Origin: Saccharothrix deserti
Lineage (GTDB): Bacteria > Actinomycetota > Actinomycetes > Mycobacteriales > Pseudonocardiaceae
DNA length: 64,000 nucleotides
Assembly (NCBI RefSeq): GCF_009769385.1
Contig: NZ_VKAB01000002.1
Coordinates: 496,001 to 560,000 of the forward strand
Direction: 5' to 3'
Below the pieces are notes generated by a model. It was not told the origin of the DNA. It worked only from the letters and a program-made list of their open reading frames with translations, and ran no database searches. Of this stretch, positions 48,460 to 56,520 are shown piece after piece; position 1 is the stretch's first letter; every line of letters begins with the position of its first letter. Position numbers and translations under genes: made by a program.

Positions 48460-49125
48460 CTAAATGGACGCTGGACGGGCGGGCGGTTCCGGTGAACGCG
48501 GGCCGACCGTCAGCGTCAGGCTGCCGGGAATGGCGGCGAAGGTGTCCCGCAGGTCGGCGCCCAGGTCGGCCCGACTCGGTGCGCCCGACCGGGAAGCCCA
48601 CTTCTCCAGCGCTTTGTTGAACGCGGCGACCAGGATGTCGAGCGCCAACCGCGGCCGCACGTCGTCGGGGTCGGCGATGTCGAACCGGTCGTGCACGATC
48701 GCCAGGGCGGCACGGGTCGTGCGATCGCAGAAGTCGAGGCCGTGCGCGTTCATCGACGGTGTGGCCGCGGCCAGGTTCCTGCTCAGCACCACCCGCGACG
48801 CCCAGCCGTCGGCGGTCATCCGCTCCAGCGCGGACAACAACGTCTCCTGCAGCATCTCCATGAGGGGACGGCCGTCCGGGTCGCGGACGCGCAGTTCGTC
48901 GAGGAACGCCGCCCACAGGTCCTGGGTCGGCGCCATCGCCACGTCTTCCTTGTTCACGAAGTTGCGGAAGAACGTCCGCTTGGAGACCTCGACCGCGTAA
49001 CACAGCTCGTCGAGCGTCGTCCGCGTGAAGCCCTGCCGGGTGAACAGGTCCAACGCCGTGTCGATCAGCGCCTCACGCGTGCGCAGCTTCTTGCGCTCAC
49101 GCAGCGGCGGTCGGGCAGCGTCCAC
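48460..49125 (-). CDS. TetR-family regulator
   Basis: 221-residue regulator starting at GTG. The HTH reads [48 protein letters not shown]; the C-terminal half resembles the AcrR/MftR-like ligand domain ([16 protein letters not shown]). It is divergent from the quinone oxidoreductase gene with a TGCCACT palindrome between, so local repression of that gene is likely. Confidence 0.9.
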   Translation of the reverse strand: MDAARPPLRERKKLRTREALIDTALDLFTRQGFTRTTLDELCYAVEVSKRTFFRNFVNKEDVAMAPTQDLWAAFLDELRVRDPDGRPLMEMLQETLLSALERMTADGWASRVVLSRNLAAATPSMNAHGLDFCDRTTRAALAIVHDRFDIADPDDVRPRLALDILVAAFNKALEKWASRSGAPSRADLGADLRDTFAAIPGSLTLTVGPRSPEPPARPASI

Positions 49126-49169
49126 CCGGCCACTCTACCCCTGAGAAGCGAATGCCACTTGTACGTTTA

Positions 49170-49184
49170 TGCCACTGAGTGGCA
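49170..49184. promoter_or_regulatory. TGCCACT-G-AGTGGCA palindrome, candidate TetR operator
   Basis: Perfect seven-base arms around one G; a third TGCCACT half-site lies at 49153-49159. It is in the 69-base divergent spacer, just before the oxidoreductase ATG. Confidence 0.65.
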
Positions 49185-49194
49185 CTATGGATCC

Positions 49195-50118
49195 ATGCGT
49201 GCACTTCTCGTCGATCACTCAGCACCCGGCGGACTTCGGCTGGGCGAGGCACCCGATCCACAACCGCGCCCGAACCAGGCGCTGATCCGGGTCACCGCCA
49301 CCTCGCTCAACCACGGAGAGGTCAGGTGGGGCCTGGCGAACGCGCCGGACGGCACGGTGCTCGGCTGGGACGCCGCCGGAATCGTCGAACGGCCCGCCGC
49401 CGACGGTTCCGGGCCGGCCGCCGGCACCCCGGTGGTGACCATCGGCGTCGACGGCGCGTGGGCCGAACTCCGCGCCGCCGACACGAACTGGCTCGGCGTC
49501 GTGCCGGAACACGCCGATCACGGCGCGATCAGCACGGTTCCCGTCGCGGGCGCCAGCGCGCTGCGCGCCCTGCACCGGCTCGGCCCCATCCTCGGCAAGC
49601 GCGTGCTCGTCACCGGCGCCACCGGCGGGGTCGGCCGCTACGCCGTCCAGCTCGCCCGGCGTAGCGGCGCGCACGTGATCGCGTCGACCGCGGACCCGGA
49701 CGCGCACGGCGACAGCCTCCGTGGGCTGGGCGCGCACGAGGTGATCAGCGAGCCACGCGAGCTCGACCAGCCCGTGCACGGCGTGGTGGACATGGTCGGC
49801 GGCCGGCAGCTCGTCGACGCCTACGGACGGCTCGCCCAGCACGGCACCCTCGTGTCCGTCGGCCACGCGTCGGGCGAGCCCGAGACGTTCCCGCCCGGCA
49901 CGTTCGACAGCGTGGGGCACGACCGTGCCGTCACCTCCTTCGGCCTCCTCGCCTACGCCGATCTCACCGAGGACCTCGGCTGGCTCGCGGCCCGAGTGGC
50001 GGCCGGCGAGCTCGATCCCCAGATCTCCTGGCGTGACTCGTGGGAAACCGCGCCGAAGGCGATCGAGGCGCTCCTGGAACGCCGCCTCCACGGCAAAGCC
50101 GTCCTCGACCTGACCTAG
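49195..50118 (+). CDS. Zinc-independent alcohol dehydrogenase/quinone oxidoreductase
   Basis: MDR-superfamily NADPH oxidoreductase of 307 residues. It has the N-terminal GroES-like domain ([29 protein letters not shown]) and a Rossmann domain with [19 protein letters not shown] near residue 138. The catalytic zinc Cys/His ligands of true alcohol dehydrogenases are not evident, which favours a quinone/enone reductase. The ATG lies 11 bases beyond the TetR palindrome; no strong ribosome site is visible, and the transcript may be nearly leaderless. Substrate unknown; possibly xenobiotic detoxification under TetR control. Confidence 0.85.
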   Translation: MRALLVDHSAPGGLRLGEAPDPQPRPNQALIRVTATSLNHGEVRWGLANAPDGTVLGWDAAGIVERPAADGSGPAAGTPVVTIGVDGAWAELRAADTNWLGVVPEHADHGAISTVPVAGASALRALHRLGPILGKRVLVTGATGGVGRYAVQLARRSGAHVIASTADPDAHGDSLRGLGAHEVISEPRELDQPVHGVVDMVGGRQLVDAYGRLAQHGTLVSVGHASGEPETFPPGTFDSVGHDRAVTSFGLLAYADLTEDLGWLAARVAAGELDPQISWRDSWETAPKAIEALLERRLHGKAVLDLT

Positions 50119-50216
50119 GAGTCGCGGGAGTCGCGGCACGCGGCCGCCTCGGCGTGCGGGCGGGGATGGGATGGGATGTGACCGTCCCCGTTGCACACGT
50201 CACAGCGCTTTAGCAT
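50115..50216 (-). CDS. Possible 33-residue CxxC peptide
   Basis: The ATG at 50216 encodes [17 protein letters not shown], a CxxCxGxG motif like a DnaJ-type zinc knuckle half. There is no clear ribosome site and the ORF overlaps the last codon of the oxidoreductase gene. Listed as possible only. Confidence 0.25.
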   Translation of the reverse strand: MLKRCDVCNGDGHIPSHPRPHAEAAACRDSRDS

Positions 50217-50252
50217 GGGCGGATGCTGGGGTGCCTGCGCGCGGGACCACGG

Positions 50253-50417
50253 ATGATTGACCGACGGCAGTCCGGCCGGCGGGTGCGGTGGCCGGACGCT
50301 GTGCTGTGGGTGGCGTTGACGGTTCCGCTCGTGCTGGAGGTCGTGCCACCGGTCCGGAGGCCGCAACAGCCTTGGCCGCAACCGGTCATCGGGCCGCGAG
50401 CCGTCGTCAGGCCATGC
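50253..50417 (+). CDS. Possible small membrane protein
   Basis: A 54-residue ORF with one hydrophobic stretch (VLWVALTVPLVLEVV) flanked by basic residues. It overlaps the end of the convergent flavocytochrome gene, has no clear ribosome site, and may be chance. Confidence 0.2.
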
Positions 50418-51744
50418 TGAACTTCTCGGCGTGCACCTGCACGTTGGGCACCTTCAGTTGACGGAGGCCGTTCAGCACGGCCGACGTCATCGCGGGCGGG
50501 CCGCAGACGTACACGTCGCGTTCGGTGATGTCGGGGACCAGGCGGCGCAGGGCTTCCGGCTCGAACGGCCGCACTCCCTGCCCGGTCCGGCCGGTGATCA
50601 GGTGCAGCCGTCCACGACGCGCCGCGACCAGTTGCCTCAACTCGTCGAGCAGCGCGGCGTCGCTCTCATCGCGCACCCGGTACAGCACGACGAAATCGCC
50701 CGGCGTGCGTTCCTCCAACAGGGATCGGATGGGCGTCACCCCGATGCCGCCGGCGATCAGCAGCACGCCCGGCCGCGTCCGGTGGATCGAGGTGAACGCC
50801 CCGTACGGGCCTTCCAAGAACACGCGGTTCCCGACTTGGAGGTTCCGCAGTCCGGCGCTACCGGTGCCGACGGCCTTGGCGGTCAGCCGCAACGTGCGAC
50901 CGTCGGGCGCCGCGGACAGCGAGAACGGGTTCGCCAGCCACCAGTGGTTGTGCCCCGGGAACCGCCAGACGAAGAACTGACCGGCCAGCGCGGGCAGCCG
51001 CTCCAGGTGACGGCCGGTGACGTACACCGACACCACGTTGGGCGACTCCGGCACCACGGCCGCGACCCGGAACCGGTGGCGGGAGTTGCGCCACAACGGC
51101 ACCACGATCCGCCCGACGACCAGCGAGCCGAAGGCGAACAGCCACAGTGCCCACCAGTAGGCGAACGCGAACGCCGAGGACTTGAACGTCGTCGTCTCCC
51201 GCAACTGGTGCACGAACGCCAAACCCAACGCCACGTACAGCAGCAGGTGCAAGGCGTGCCACGTCTCGTACCGCAGCCGTCGCCGGACGTACCGCGTGGA
51301 AACGGCCCCGATCACCACGATGATGGTGGCCGCGAGCATGCCGAACAAGGAGGCCGGTACACCCGCCAGCGCGAGGAACGTCTTCCCCGTCGACGCGTTG
51401 TCCAACGCCGCGTACCCGAGCACCACGATCGTGGCGTGCGTGAGAACTGTCCACAGCAGAGTGAAACCCACCCACCGGTGCCACACCGTCAGCCGGTCCA
51501 TGCCGATGCGCCGGTCCAACCACGGCAGCCGGGCCACCAGCAGCAACTGGAACATCAGGATCAGCGCGGCGTGCAGGCCGAAGAACTTGGCGACGGTGAG
51601 GATCTCGTTCTTGCCGGCGCCGGCGGTGAAGAACAGGACCTCGACGATCGCCACGTTCACGGCGACGAACGCCCACAGCGCCCACCGCGCCTGGACGACC
51701 GGTGCCAGGCCGCCTCGCCGAATGTGCGAATTCGTCGCCACCAT
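50407..51744 (-). CDS. Ferric reductase-like transmembrane flavocytochrome
   Basis: Membrane electron-transfer protein of 445 residues. After a short cytoplasmic start come about six helices; paired His residues occur in VWHRWVGFTLLWTVLTHATI and ETWHALHLLLYVALGLAFVHQL, suited to two b-type hemes. The C-terminal half is a ferredoxin-reductase-like FAD/NAD(P) module (FFVWRF, NPFSLSAAP, FLEGPYGAFTS, LLIAGGIGVTPIRSLLEE, VYVCGPPAM). The architecture matches the ferric reductase/NADPH-oxidase-like group; the acceptor (iron, oxygen, quinone) is unknown. The ATG at 51744 has AGGGGTG upstream. No 2Fe-2S Cys cluster is visible. Confidence 0.87.
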   Translation of the reverse strand: MVATNSHIRRGGLAPVVQARWALWAFVAVNVAIVEVLFFTAGAGKNEILTVAKFFGLHAALILMFQLLLVARLPWLDRRIGMDRLTVWHRWVGFTLLWTVLTHATIVVLGYAALDNASTGKTFLALAGVPASLFGMLAATIIVVIGAVSTRYVRRRLRYETWHALHLLLYVALGLAFVHQLRETTTFKSSAFAFAYWWALWLFAFGSLVVGRIVVPLWRNSRHRFRVAAVVPESPNVVSVYVTGRHLERLPALAGQFFVWRFPGHNHWWLANPFSLSAAPDGRTLRLTAKAVGTGSAGLRNLQVGNRVFLEGPYGAFTSIHRTRPGVLLIAGGIGVTPIRSLLEERTPGDFVVLYRVRDESDAALLDELRQLVAARRGRLHLITGRTGQGVRPFEPEALRRLVPDITERDVYVCGPPAMTSAVLNGLRQLKVPNVQVHAEKFSMA

Positions 51745-51961
51745 CGTTCGTTCACCCCTCATCGCCGAGCGGCCACCACGCGTGACCGGCGCCCGCGATA
51801 CGTCGACGACCACGTGGAGTCGGCACAGTATGCATCCGTCGGTCGCCCGGCGAATCCCCCGAACGAGAATCGGCGGCCTGTCTCGGACAGCGCGCCGGGG
51901 GTGGGGGCCCCAAACCCGTGGCCCAAACCCACCCAGGAGGCGCCCGGGGAACCCCCCCGAG

Positions 51962-52426
51962 CTAGTCGGCGACCAGCGCGCTACCGCTCCACGCGGAGGA
52001 GAACCCCATGGGGCGGCGCACCGCCACGTGCTCACGCTGGCGGCGCACCAGCCAGCGACCGGGTGCGATGCCGGTGGCGCCGTGCTCGGGGTGCACGAGG
52101 TAGGCGGGCGCGGTGTTCTCCACGTACGCCACGGCCAGGCCCAGCGGGTCCAACACGTTGCCGGTCCACCGGGCCGAGTCGCGATCGGCGGTGAGCGTGT
52201 GCGGGTTGCCGCCGGCGACGCCGCGCACGAGTTCCACCCCCTCCGGCGGGACGTCCGCCAGCCGCGCGGACCGGCCGAGCCGCACCACCGAGGACACCAG
52301 GTCGAACGGCAGCACGAGCACGTCGCCCTGGGCGTGGAGGCCGTCGACCACCGGGATCGACACCTCCCGCTCCAGGTGGTCGAGCACGTCGAGGTTGGTC
52401 TTGTCGAGCAGTTCGAAGAGTTTCAT
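51962..52426 (-). CDS. Hypothetical partner of the DUF6745 protein
   Basis: 154-residue soluble protein of no recognised family. It opens MKLFELLDKTNLDVLDHLEREVSIPVVDGL and has a late GIAPGRWLVRRQREHVAV motif with Pro-Gly and basic Arg-Arg-Gln. AAAGGT precedes the ATG, 16 bases after the end of the DUF6745 gene, so both are almost certainly one operon. Very acidic N-terminal half, basic C-terminal half. No signal peptide or membrane segment. Confidence 0.65.
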   Translation of the reverse strand: MKLFELLDKTNLDVLDHLEREVSIPVVDGLHAQGDVLVLPFDLVSSVVRLGRSARLADVPPEGVELVRGVAGGNPHTLTADRDSARWTGNVLDPLGLAVAYVENTAPAYLVHPEHGATGIAPGRWLVRRQREHVAVRRPMGFSSAWSGSALVAD

Positions 52427-52442
52427 CAGCACCTTTGAGTGT

Positions 52443-53627
52443 TCAGGTCCGTCGGACGAGGAGGGCGTACTGGGCGCCCGTGAGGCCGTAGGTCCAGGCG
52501 GCGGCGTCCACGGGGTCGTCGAACCACGCGGGGACGCGCAGGCCGTACCTGCGGCGGGTGCCGTCGCGTTCGACGGACCCGTTGACGGTCACGAGGAGGC
52601 GCTGGTGCGCGCCCCACCCGGCCGGCTGGTCGTAGAGCCGAAGCTCGTGGCCCCCGTTGCCGGGGTCGGGCGCGGTGCCGACGAGGGCCAGCTCCGCGCC
52701 GTCGAGGAACTCCCGCCACCCCAGGCGCTCGATGGCGCAGCGGCGCACCTCGGCGTTCCGCTCGGCCGCGATGCGCTCGTGGGTCGGGTCCTCGACCACC
52801 CACGCGGGCACGCGGGTGCCGTGCCACAAGTGCAGGGCGAACCCGTCGCGGTAGACCACCGCCGGCCCGCTCCCGTGGTGCAGGCGGGGTTCGTCGCCCG
52901 CTTCGAGGTGGACCTCGACCGGTCGCTCGGACACCACGCAGCGGCCCTCCTGCGGCCACCACCAGCCGCACGACCGCGCGAGCACCGCCCACAACTCCAG
53001 TTCGGCGGAGTCCGCGGACGTCGACGAGAGGCCGCCGAGCAGCCGGTGCACCTGGAACCGGGCGATCCAGTCGACCTCGTGCTGGCCGTACCAGCACAAC
53101 CCGACCGAGTCACCCAGCTCGGCGCGCACGAACCCGGCCACCCGGTCGCGCACCAGGCTCAGCAGTGGTGCCAGCAGGTGGGTTTCCGCGACGGTGGCGA
53201 GTGACCGCCCGGCGCGCAACTCGTCGAGGGCGTTCTCGGGCGCCAGTGGAACCCACGGGCGGGGTGGCAGCAGCCGGTCCAGCCGCCACCGCAACGCGCT
53301 CCACCGGTCGGCGATGGCGTTGGCGACGTCGTCGGACGGGTCGCGCCCGGGGTGGCGGATCGGTCCGGGAGGCACCAGGCGCAGGGCCGCACGGGGCGAG
53401 TCGACCCAGGTGAACTCGGGTGGCGGCCGGCCCGCGAGCCGGTAGAGCGCCGAGATCGCGGCCTCGGCGGCGGCACGGTCGGAGGGGCCGGTGGCCAGCG
53501 CGTGGGACTGCCACTCGTCGCGCAACGCGACGGCACGCCACCAGCGCTCGGCGTCGATCGGGACCGCACGGGGAGGGGAAGGGGTGAACTCATGACGGGC
53601 AGCGCCACGACGGCGCCGGCCGCTCAC
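52443..53627 (-). CDS. DUF6745-type protein
   Basis: 394-residue soluble protein resembling the DUF6745 group: WWRAVALRDEWQSHALAT at the N-terminus, ALRLVPPGPI, FVRAELGDSVGLCWYGQHEVDWIARFQVHRLLG, CGWWWPQEGRCVVSERPVEVHLE, HHGSGPAVVYRDGFALHLWHGTRVPAWVVEDP and a RNAEVRRCAIERLGWREFL segment. The function of the family is not established. The start is uncertain: the GTG at 53627 is the longest, with no clear ribosome site, and the conserved part begins about residue 25. It forms an operon with the 154-residue gene. Confidence 0.7.
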   Translation of the reverse strand: MSGRRRRGAARHEFTPSPPRAVPIDAERWWRAVALRDEWQSHALATGPSDRAAAEAAISALYRLAGRPPPEFTWVDSPRAALRLVPPGPIRHPGRDPSDDVANAIADRWSALRWRLDRLLPPRPWVPLAPENALDELRAGRSLATVAETHLLAPLLSLVRDRVAGFVRAELGDSVGLCWYGQHEVDWIARFQVHRLLGGLSSTSADSAELELWAVLARSCGWWWPQEGRCVVSERPVEVHLEAGDEPRLHHGSGPAVVYRDGFALHLWHGTRVPAWVVEDPTHERIAAERNAEVRRCAIERLGWREFLDGAELALVGTAPDPGNGGHELRLYDQPAGWGAHQRLLVTVNGSVERDGTRRRYGLRVPAWFDDPVDAAAWTYGLTGAQYALLVRRT

Positions 53628-53837
53628 AGGTCGAGGGCGCTGCCGCCCTTTCGAATCGACATGGCCGGGATGATCGCACCGCGCTCACCGGTCGCGCAAG
53701 CCCCGCTCGCCGACGCGTCCAGTGTGGACGGTGGGCGAGCCGGGCTCGCGCAATCCCTGTCGTGCCTGCACGATCACGTCGCCCGCCCGTGCCTCGGGCG
53801 TCCACCCATGCCTGCGGCGGTGACGCATAATGCGCCG

Positions 53838-54080
53838 ATGAGCGGTGGGTGGCGGGTGTCGGTCCACAACGACGACGTGAACACGGTGGTCACGGTACGT
53901 CACCTGTTGGGTGCCTTCTGCGGCGGTGACGCGGTGTGGACGGCACACGCGACGCTGGCCGTGCACCAGCGCGGGGCCACCGACGTGGCGGAGTTCCCCG
54001 ACGAGGCGTCGGCGGAGGCACTGGTCGTGGCTTTGCAACGGCAGGACAGTCTGGCGCTGGACCCCACGCTGAACACCTGA
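53838..54080 (+). CDS. ClpS-like adaptor protein
   Basis: 80-residue protein with the ClpS core: WRVSVHNDDVNTVVTVRHLL holds the N-degron-binding Asn-Asp-Asp, followed by a helical region and DEASAEALVVALQRQ. ClpS hands substrates with destabilising N-termini to ClpAP/ClpCP. Here it lacks the usual N-terminal extension and the final His-containing motif is not obvious, so substrate delivery may be altered. The open frame extends upstream to 53352, but only this part fits the family. No ClpP or ClpC gene is nearby. Confidence 0.6.
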   Translation: MSGGWRVSVHNDDVNTVVTVRHLLGAFCGGDAVWTAHATLAVHQRGATDVAEFPDEASAEALVVALQRQDSLALDPTLNT

Positions 54081-54138
54081 TCCGCACGTCCCGCACCATC
54101 GCCGTCCCCAACGCTCCCCCATTCGCGTCGGAAACCGA

Positions 54139-54171
54139 CTTCTACGGCGGGGTTCCACCGCGCCGTAGAAG
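54139..54171. terminator. 11-bp hairpin between convergent genes
   Basis: CTTCTACGGCG (54139-54149) pairs perfectly with 54161-54171. It lies between the ClpS-like gene and the end of the hydrolase gene, and could end both. Confidence 0.75.
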
Positions 54172-54178
54172 CGCCGCG

Positions 54179-54866
54179 TCAGTCCTCGGTTGCCACTGCG
54201 GCGAGGAGCCGGGCCAGTTCGACCGGCTTGCTGATCATCGGCCAGTGGCCCGAGTCGATGTCGACGAAGTCGACGCGCTCGGCCTCGGCGAGTTCGGGCA
54301 CGTCACCGGCGGCGATCCAGTCCTGGGCCTGGGCGGGGGGTGAACTCGGGGCACACGAGCACGACCGGGACGTCGAACCGCCGCGCGTCCGTCAGGCGCA
54401 CCACGCCCTTGGTCACCCCTTCGGGCACGGGGATCGCGGCGGACGCGAAGCCGCGCCTGGCCTCCTCGTCGAGGTCGGCGGAGTCCGGTCCCTCGTACGG
54501 GTCCCATCCGGGGAAGGGCATGACGCCGTCCTTCACCTCGAAGAAGTCGGCGTAGAGCTGTCCATCGGCAGCCGGGAAGCCGCCGATCAGGGCGACCTTG
54601 GCCACCTTCTGCGGGCGCGCGTCGGCGGCCAGCCAAGCCAGGGTGCAGGCGGCGGAATGCCCCACCACCATGGTTTTTTCGGGTGACGAATCCACGGCCG
54701 CGAGCACCGCCGCCACCTGGTCGTCGAGCGTGGCGGACGTGGATCCGTCCCCCTGACCCGGGAGGGTGAGCGGCACGGGGCGGTGGCCGAGTGCCTTCAG
54801 CGCGGGCACGACGTCGTCCCAGGCGGATCCGTCCAGCCACAGGCCGGCGATGAGCAGGATGTCCAT
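54179..54866 (-). pseudogene. Alpha/beta hydrolase, frameshift in a C6 tract
   Basis: The ATG at 54866 opens a hydrolase with MDILLIAGLWLDGSAWDDVVPAL (oxyanion region), the nucleophile elbow VGHSAA and a long intact core. In a run of six G on the plus strand (about 54337-54342) the frame breaks; dropping one base restores PEFTPAQAQDWIAAGD ... DIDSGHWPMISKPVELARLLAAVATED, with the catalytic-His HWPM, to a stop at 54179. With one base fewer it is a complete ~228-residue esterase-like enzyme, so a base-calling error is the likeliest cause. Confidence 0.75.
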
Positions 54867-54937
54867 GCCCGTCACGCTAGGACCAGTTCCGGACGATCTA
54901 CTTCCGGTTCCTGCTCGCGACCACTTAACCTGCTCGG

Positions 54938-55900
54938 GTGCCGACCGATCTGAGTCCCACCGCACGGGCTCTGCGTGCGATGGAGATCCTCCAGGCCCGC
55001 CCCGGCGCGACGGCCGCCGAACTCGCCGCGGGGTTGGGTGTCACGGAGCGGGCCGCGCGTCGGTACGTCGGGATCCTCCGCGAGGCGGGCATCCCGGTCG
55101 AGTCGACCCGAGGTCCCTACGGCGGGTACCGGCTCGGGCGCGGGACGAGGCTGCCCCCGGTCGTCTTCACCGAACCCGAGGCACTCGGTCTGGTGATGGC
55201 GGTGCTCGACGGCCACCCGGCGGCCACCGACGTCGACGACCTCGTCGGTTCCGCCCTGGGCAAGGTCGTCCGGGCGCTGCCCGAGAGCGTCGGCAGGCGA
55301 GCGGCCACGTTGCGGGAGCACGCGTCGGCCGCGCCCGACCGGCATTCGGCCCGTCCGGATCCCTCCACCACCAGCGCACTCGTCGCCGCCATCGCGGCCC
55401 GATGTCGTGTGCTGGTCACGTATCGGAGCGAGTCCGGCAACGAGTGGGCGGCCGAGGTGGACCCGTGGGCGGTCGTCGTCCGCCACGGGCGCTGGTACCT
55501 CCTGTGCCACTGCCACCGCGCGGACGCGATCCGGACCTACCGGGTCGACCGCGTCCGCGCGGTCCAGCAGACCGCACACGAGTTCGAACCGCCCGACGGC
55601 CTCGACCCGGTGGCAGCAGTCGAGGAGAACCTGGGCACCGGGTGGCAGTTCCCCACCCGCGTCGTGTTCCGCGCTCCGCCGGCCGACGTGGCACCGTGGA
55701 TCCGCGCTCCCATGGGACGGCTCGGACCATGGGGAGACGGGTGCGTTCTCGTCGGCAGCACGAACAATCCGGCCATGTACGCCCAGGAGTGGCTGGCGAG
55801 CGTGCCGTTCGACTTCCGCGTCGAAGGCGGGCAGGAACTCCGTGCCGCCGTCGCGACGGTCGCGTCGCGCTTCGCCGCCGCCCTGGCCGACCAACCCTGA
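54938..55900 (+). CDS. WYL-domain transcriptional regulator
   Basis: 320-residue regulator. It has an N-terminal DeoR-type helix-turn-helix (RALRAMEILQARPGATAAELA, VTERAARRYVGILREAGIPV, GPYGGYRLG), a central WYL domain (VDPWAVVVRHGRWYLLCHC, RTYRVDRVRAV, with W-Y-L intact) and a C-terminal WCX extension. The GTG start lies 71 bases from the divergent hydrolase gene, its probable target. WYL domains sense nucleotides or small ligands in several systems, and some WYL regulators control defence genes, but no such genes adjoin. Confidence 0.9.
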   Translation: MPTDLSPTARALRAMEILQARPGATAAELAAGLGVTERAARRYVGILREAGIPVESTRGPYGGYRLGRGTRLPPVVFTEPEALGLVMAVLDGHPAATDVDDLVGSALGKVVRALPESVGRRAATLREHASAAPDRHSARPDPSTTSALVAAIAARCRVLVTYRSESGNEWAAEVDPWAVVVRHGRWYLLCHCHRADAIRTYRVDRVRAVQQTAHEFEPPDGLDPVAAVEENLGTGWQFPTRVVFRAPPADVAPWIRAPMGRLGPWGDGCVLVGSTNNPAMYAQEWLASVPFDFRVEGGQELRAAVATVASRFAAALADQP

Positions 55901-55915
55901 CGGCTCAACGGAGGA

Positions 55916-56392
55916 CTACGCCGGAGCGGGCGTGTGAACGATGATGCCGTACCGGGCCGCCGTGGTGACGAGGGTTTCGATCGTGTCCGGGGCCGGAGGG
56001 CCCGCGGCGACGTCGGCCGGCAGCTTCCCGGAGAGTTCGAGCAAGAACTCCTCGTGTCCGCCGGGAAGGGCGACGAACAAAGTCCGAGCGGGGTAGTCCG
56101 ACGGGTTGGTGAAGGCATGGGTGCGTCCCTTGGGCATGAACATCACATCCCCGGGAGCCAGCACTGTGCGACCGTCTTCGGTCTCCAGCGCCAGTGTGCC
56201 TTCGATGACGTACCACATGAGTGCCTCACGGGTGTTGGTGTGCAGCGGGGCCCCGGCACCCGGCTGGATCGTGATCTCGACGACCCCCGCGAGCCCGTCC
56301 GTCTGCCCGGTCCCCAGCAGGACGTGGTTGTCCATGCCGAGGAAGGTCGACGTCTGCCGCTCGTTGACGCTGACGTGCACGTTGTTGCTCAT
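55916..56392 (-). CDS. Cupin-domain protein
   Basis: 158-residue beta-barrel protein. Cupin motif 1 is seen as PGAGAPLHTNTREALMWYVIEG (first part with the metal His; Glu follows) and motif 2 as PGDVMFMPKGRTHAF. GGAGG lies seven bases before the ATG. Single-domain cupins of this kind include oxygenases, isomerases and sugar-binding proteins; no specific activity is readable. The C-terminal ~30 residues (PDTIETLVTTAARYGI) are helical. Confidence 0.85.
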   Translation of the reverse strand: MSNNVHVSVNERQTSTFLGMDNHVLLGTGQTDGLAGVVEITIQPGAGAPLHTNTREALMWYVIEGTLALETEDGRTVLAPGDVMFMPKGRTHAFTNPSDYPARTLFVALPGGHEEFLLELSGKLPADVAAGPPAPDTIETLVTTAARYGIIVHTPAPA

Positions 56393-56520
56393 CACAGGCC
56401 TCCGGTGGGTCCGGGCGGAGTGGCTTTCCGACCCCGCCGTTCCCACTCCAGGGTTGAGCACCGGTGCGTGCGGGCCATCGGTGGAACCTACCCACTTCCG
56501 CGCGGACCGTGAGGCCTGCT

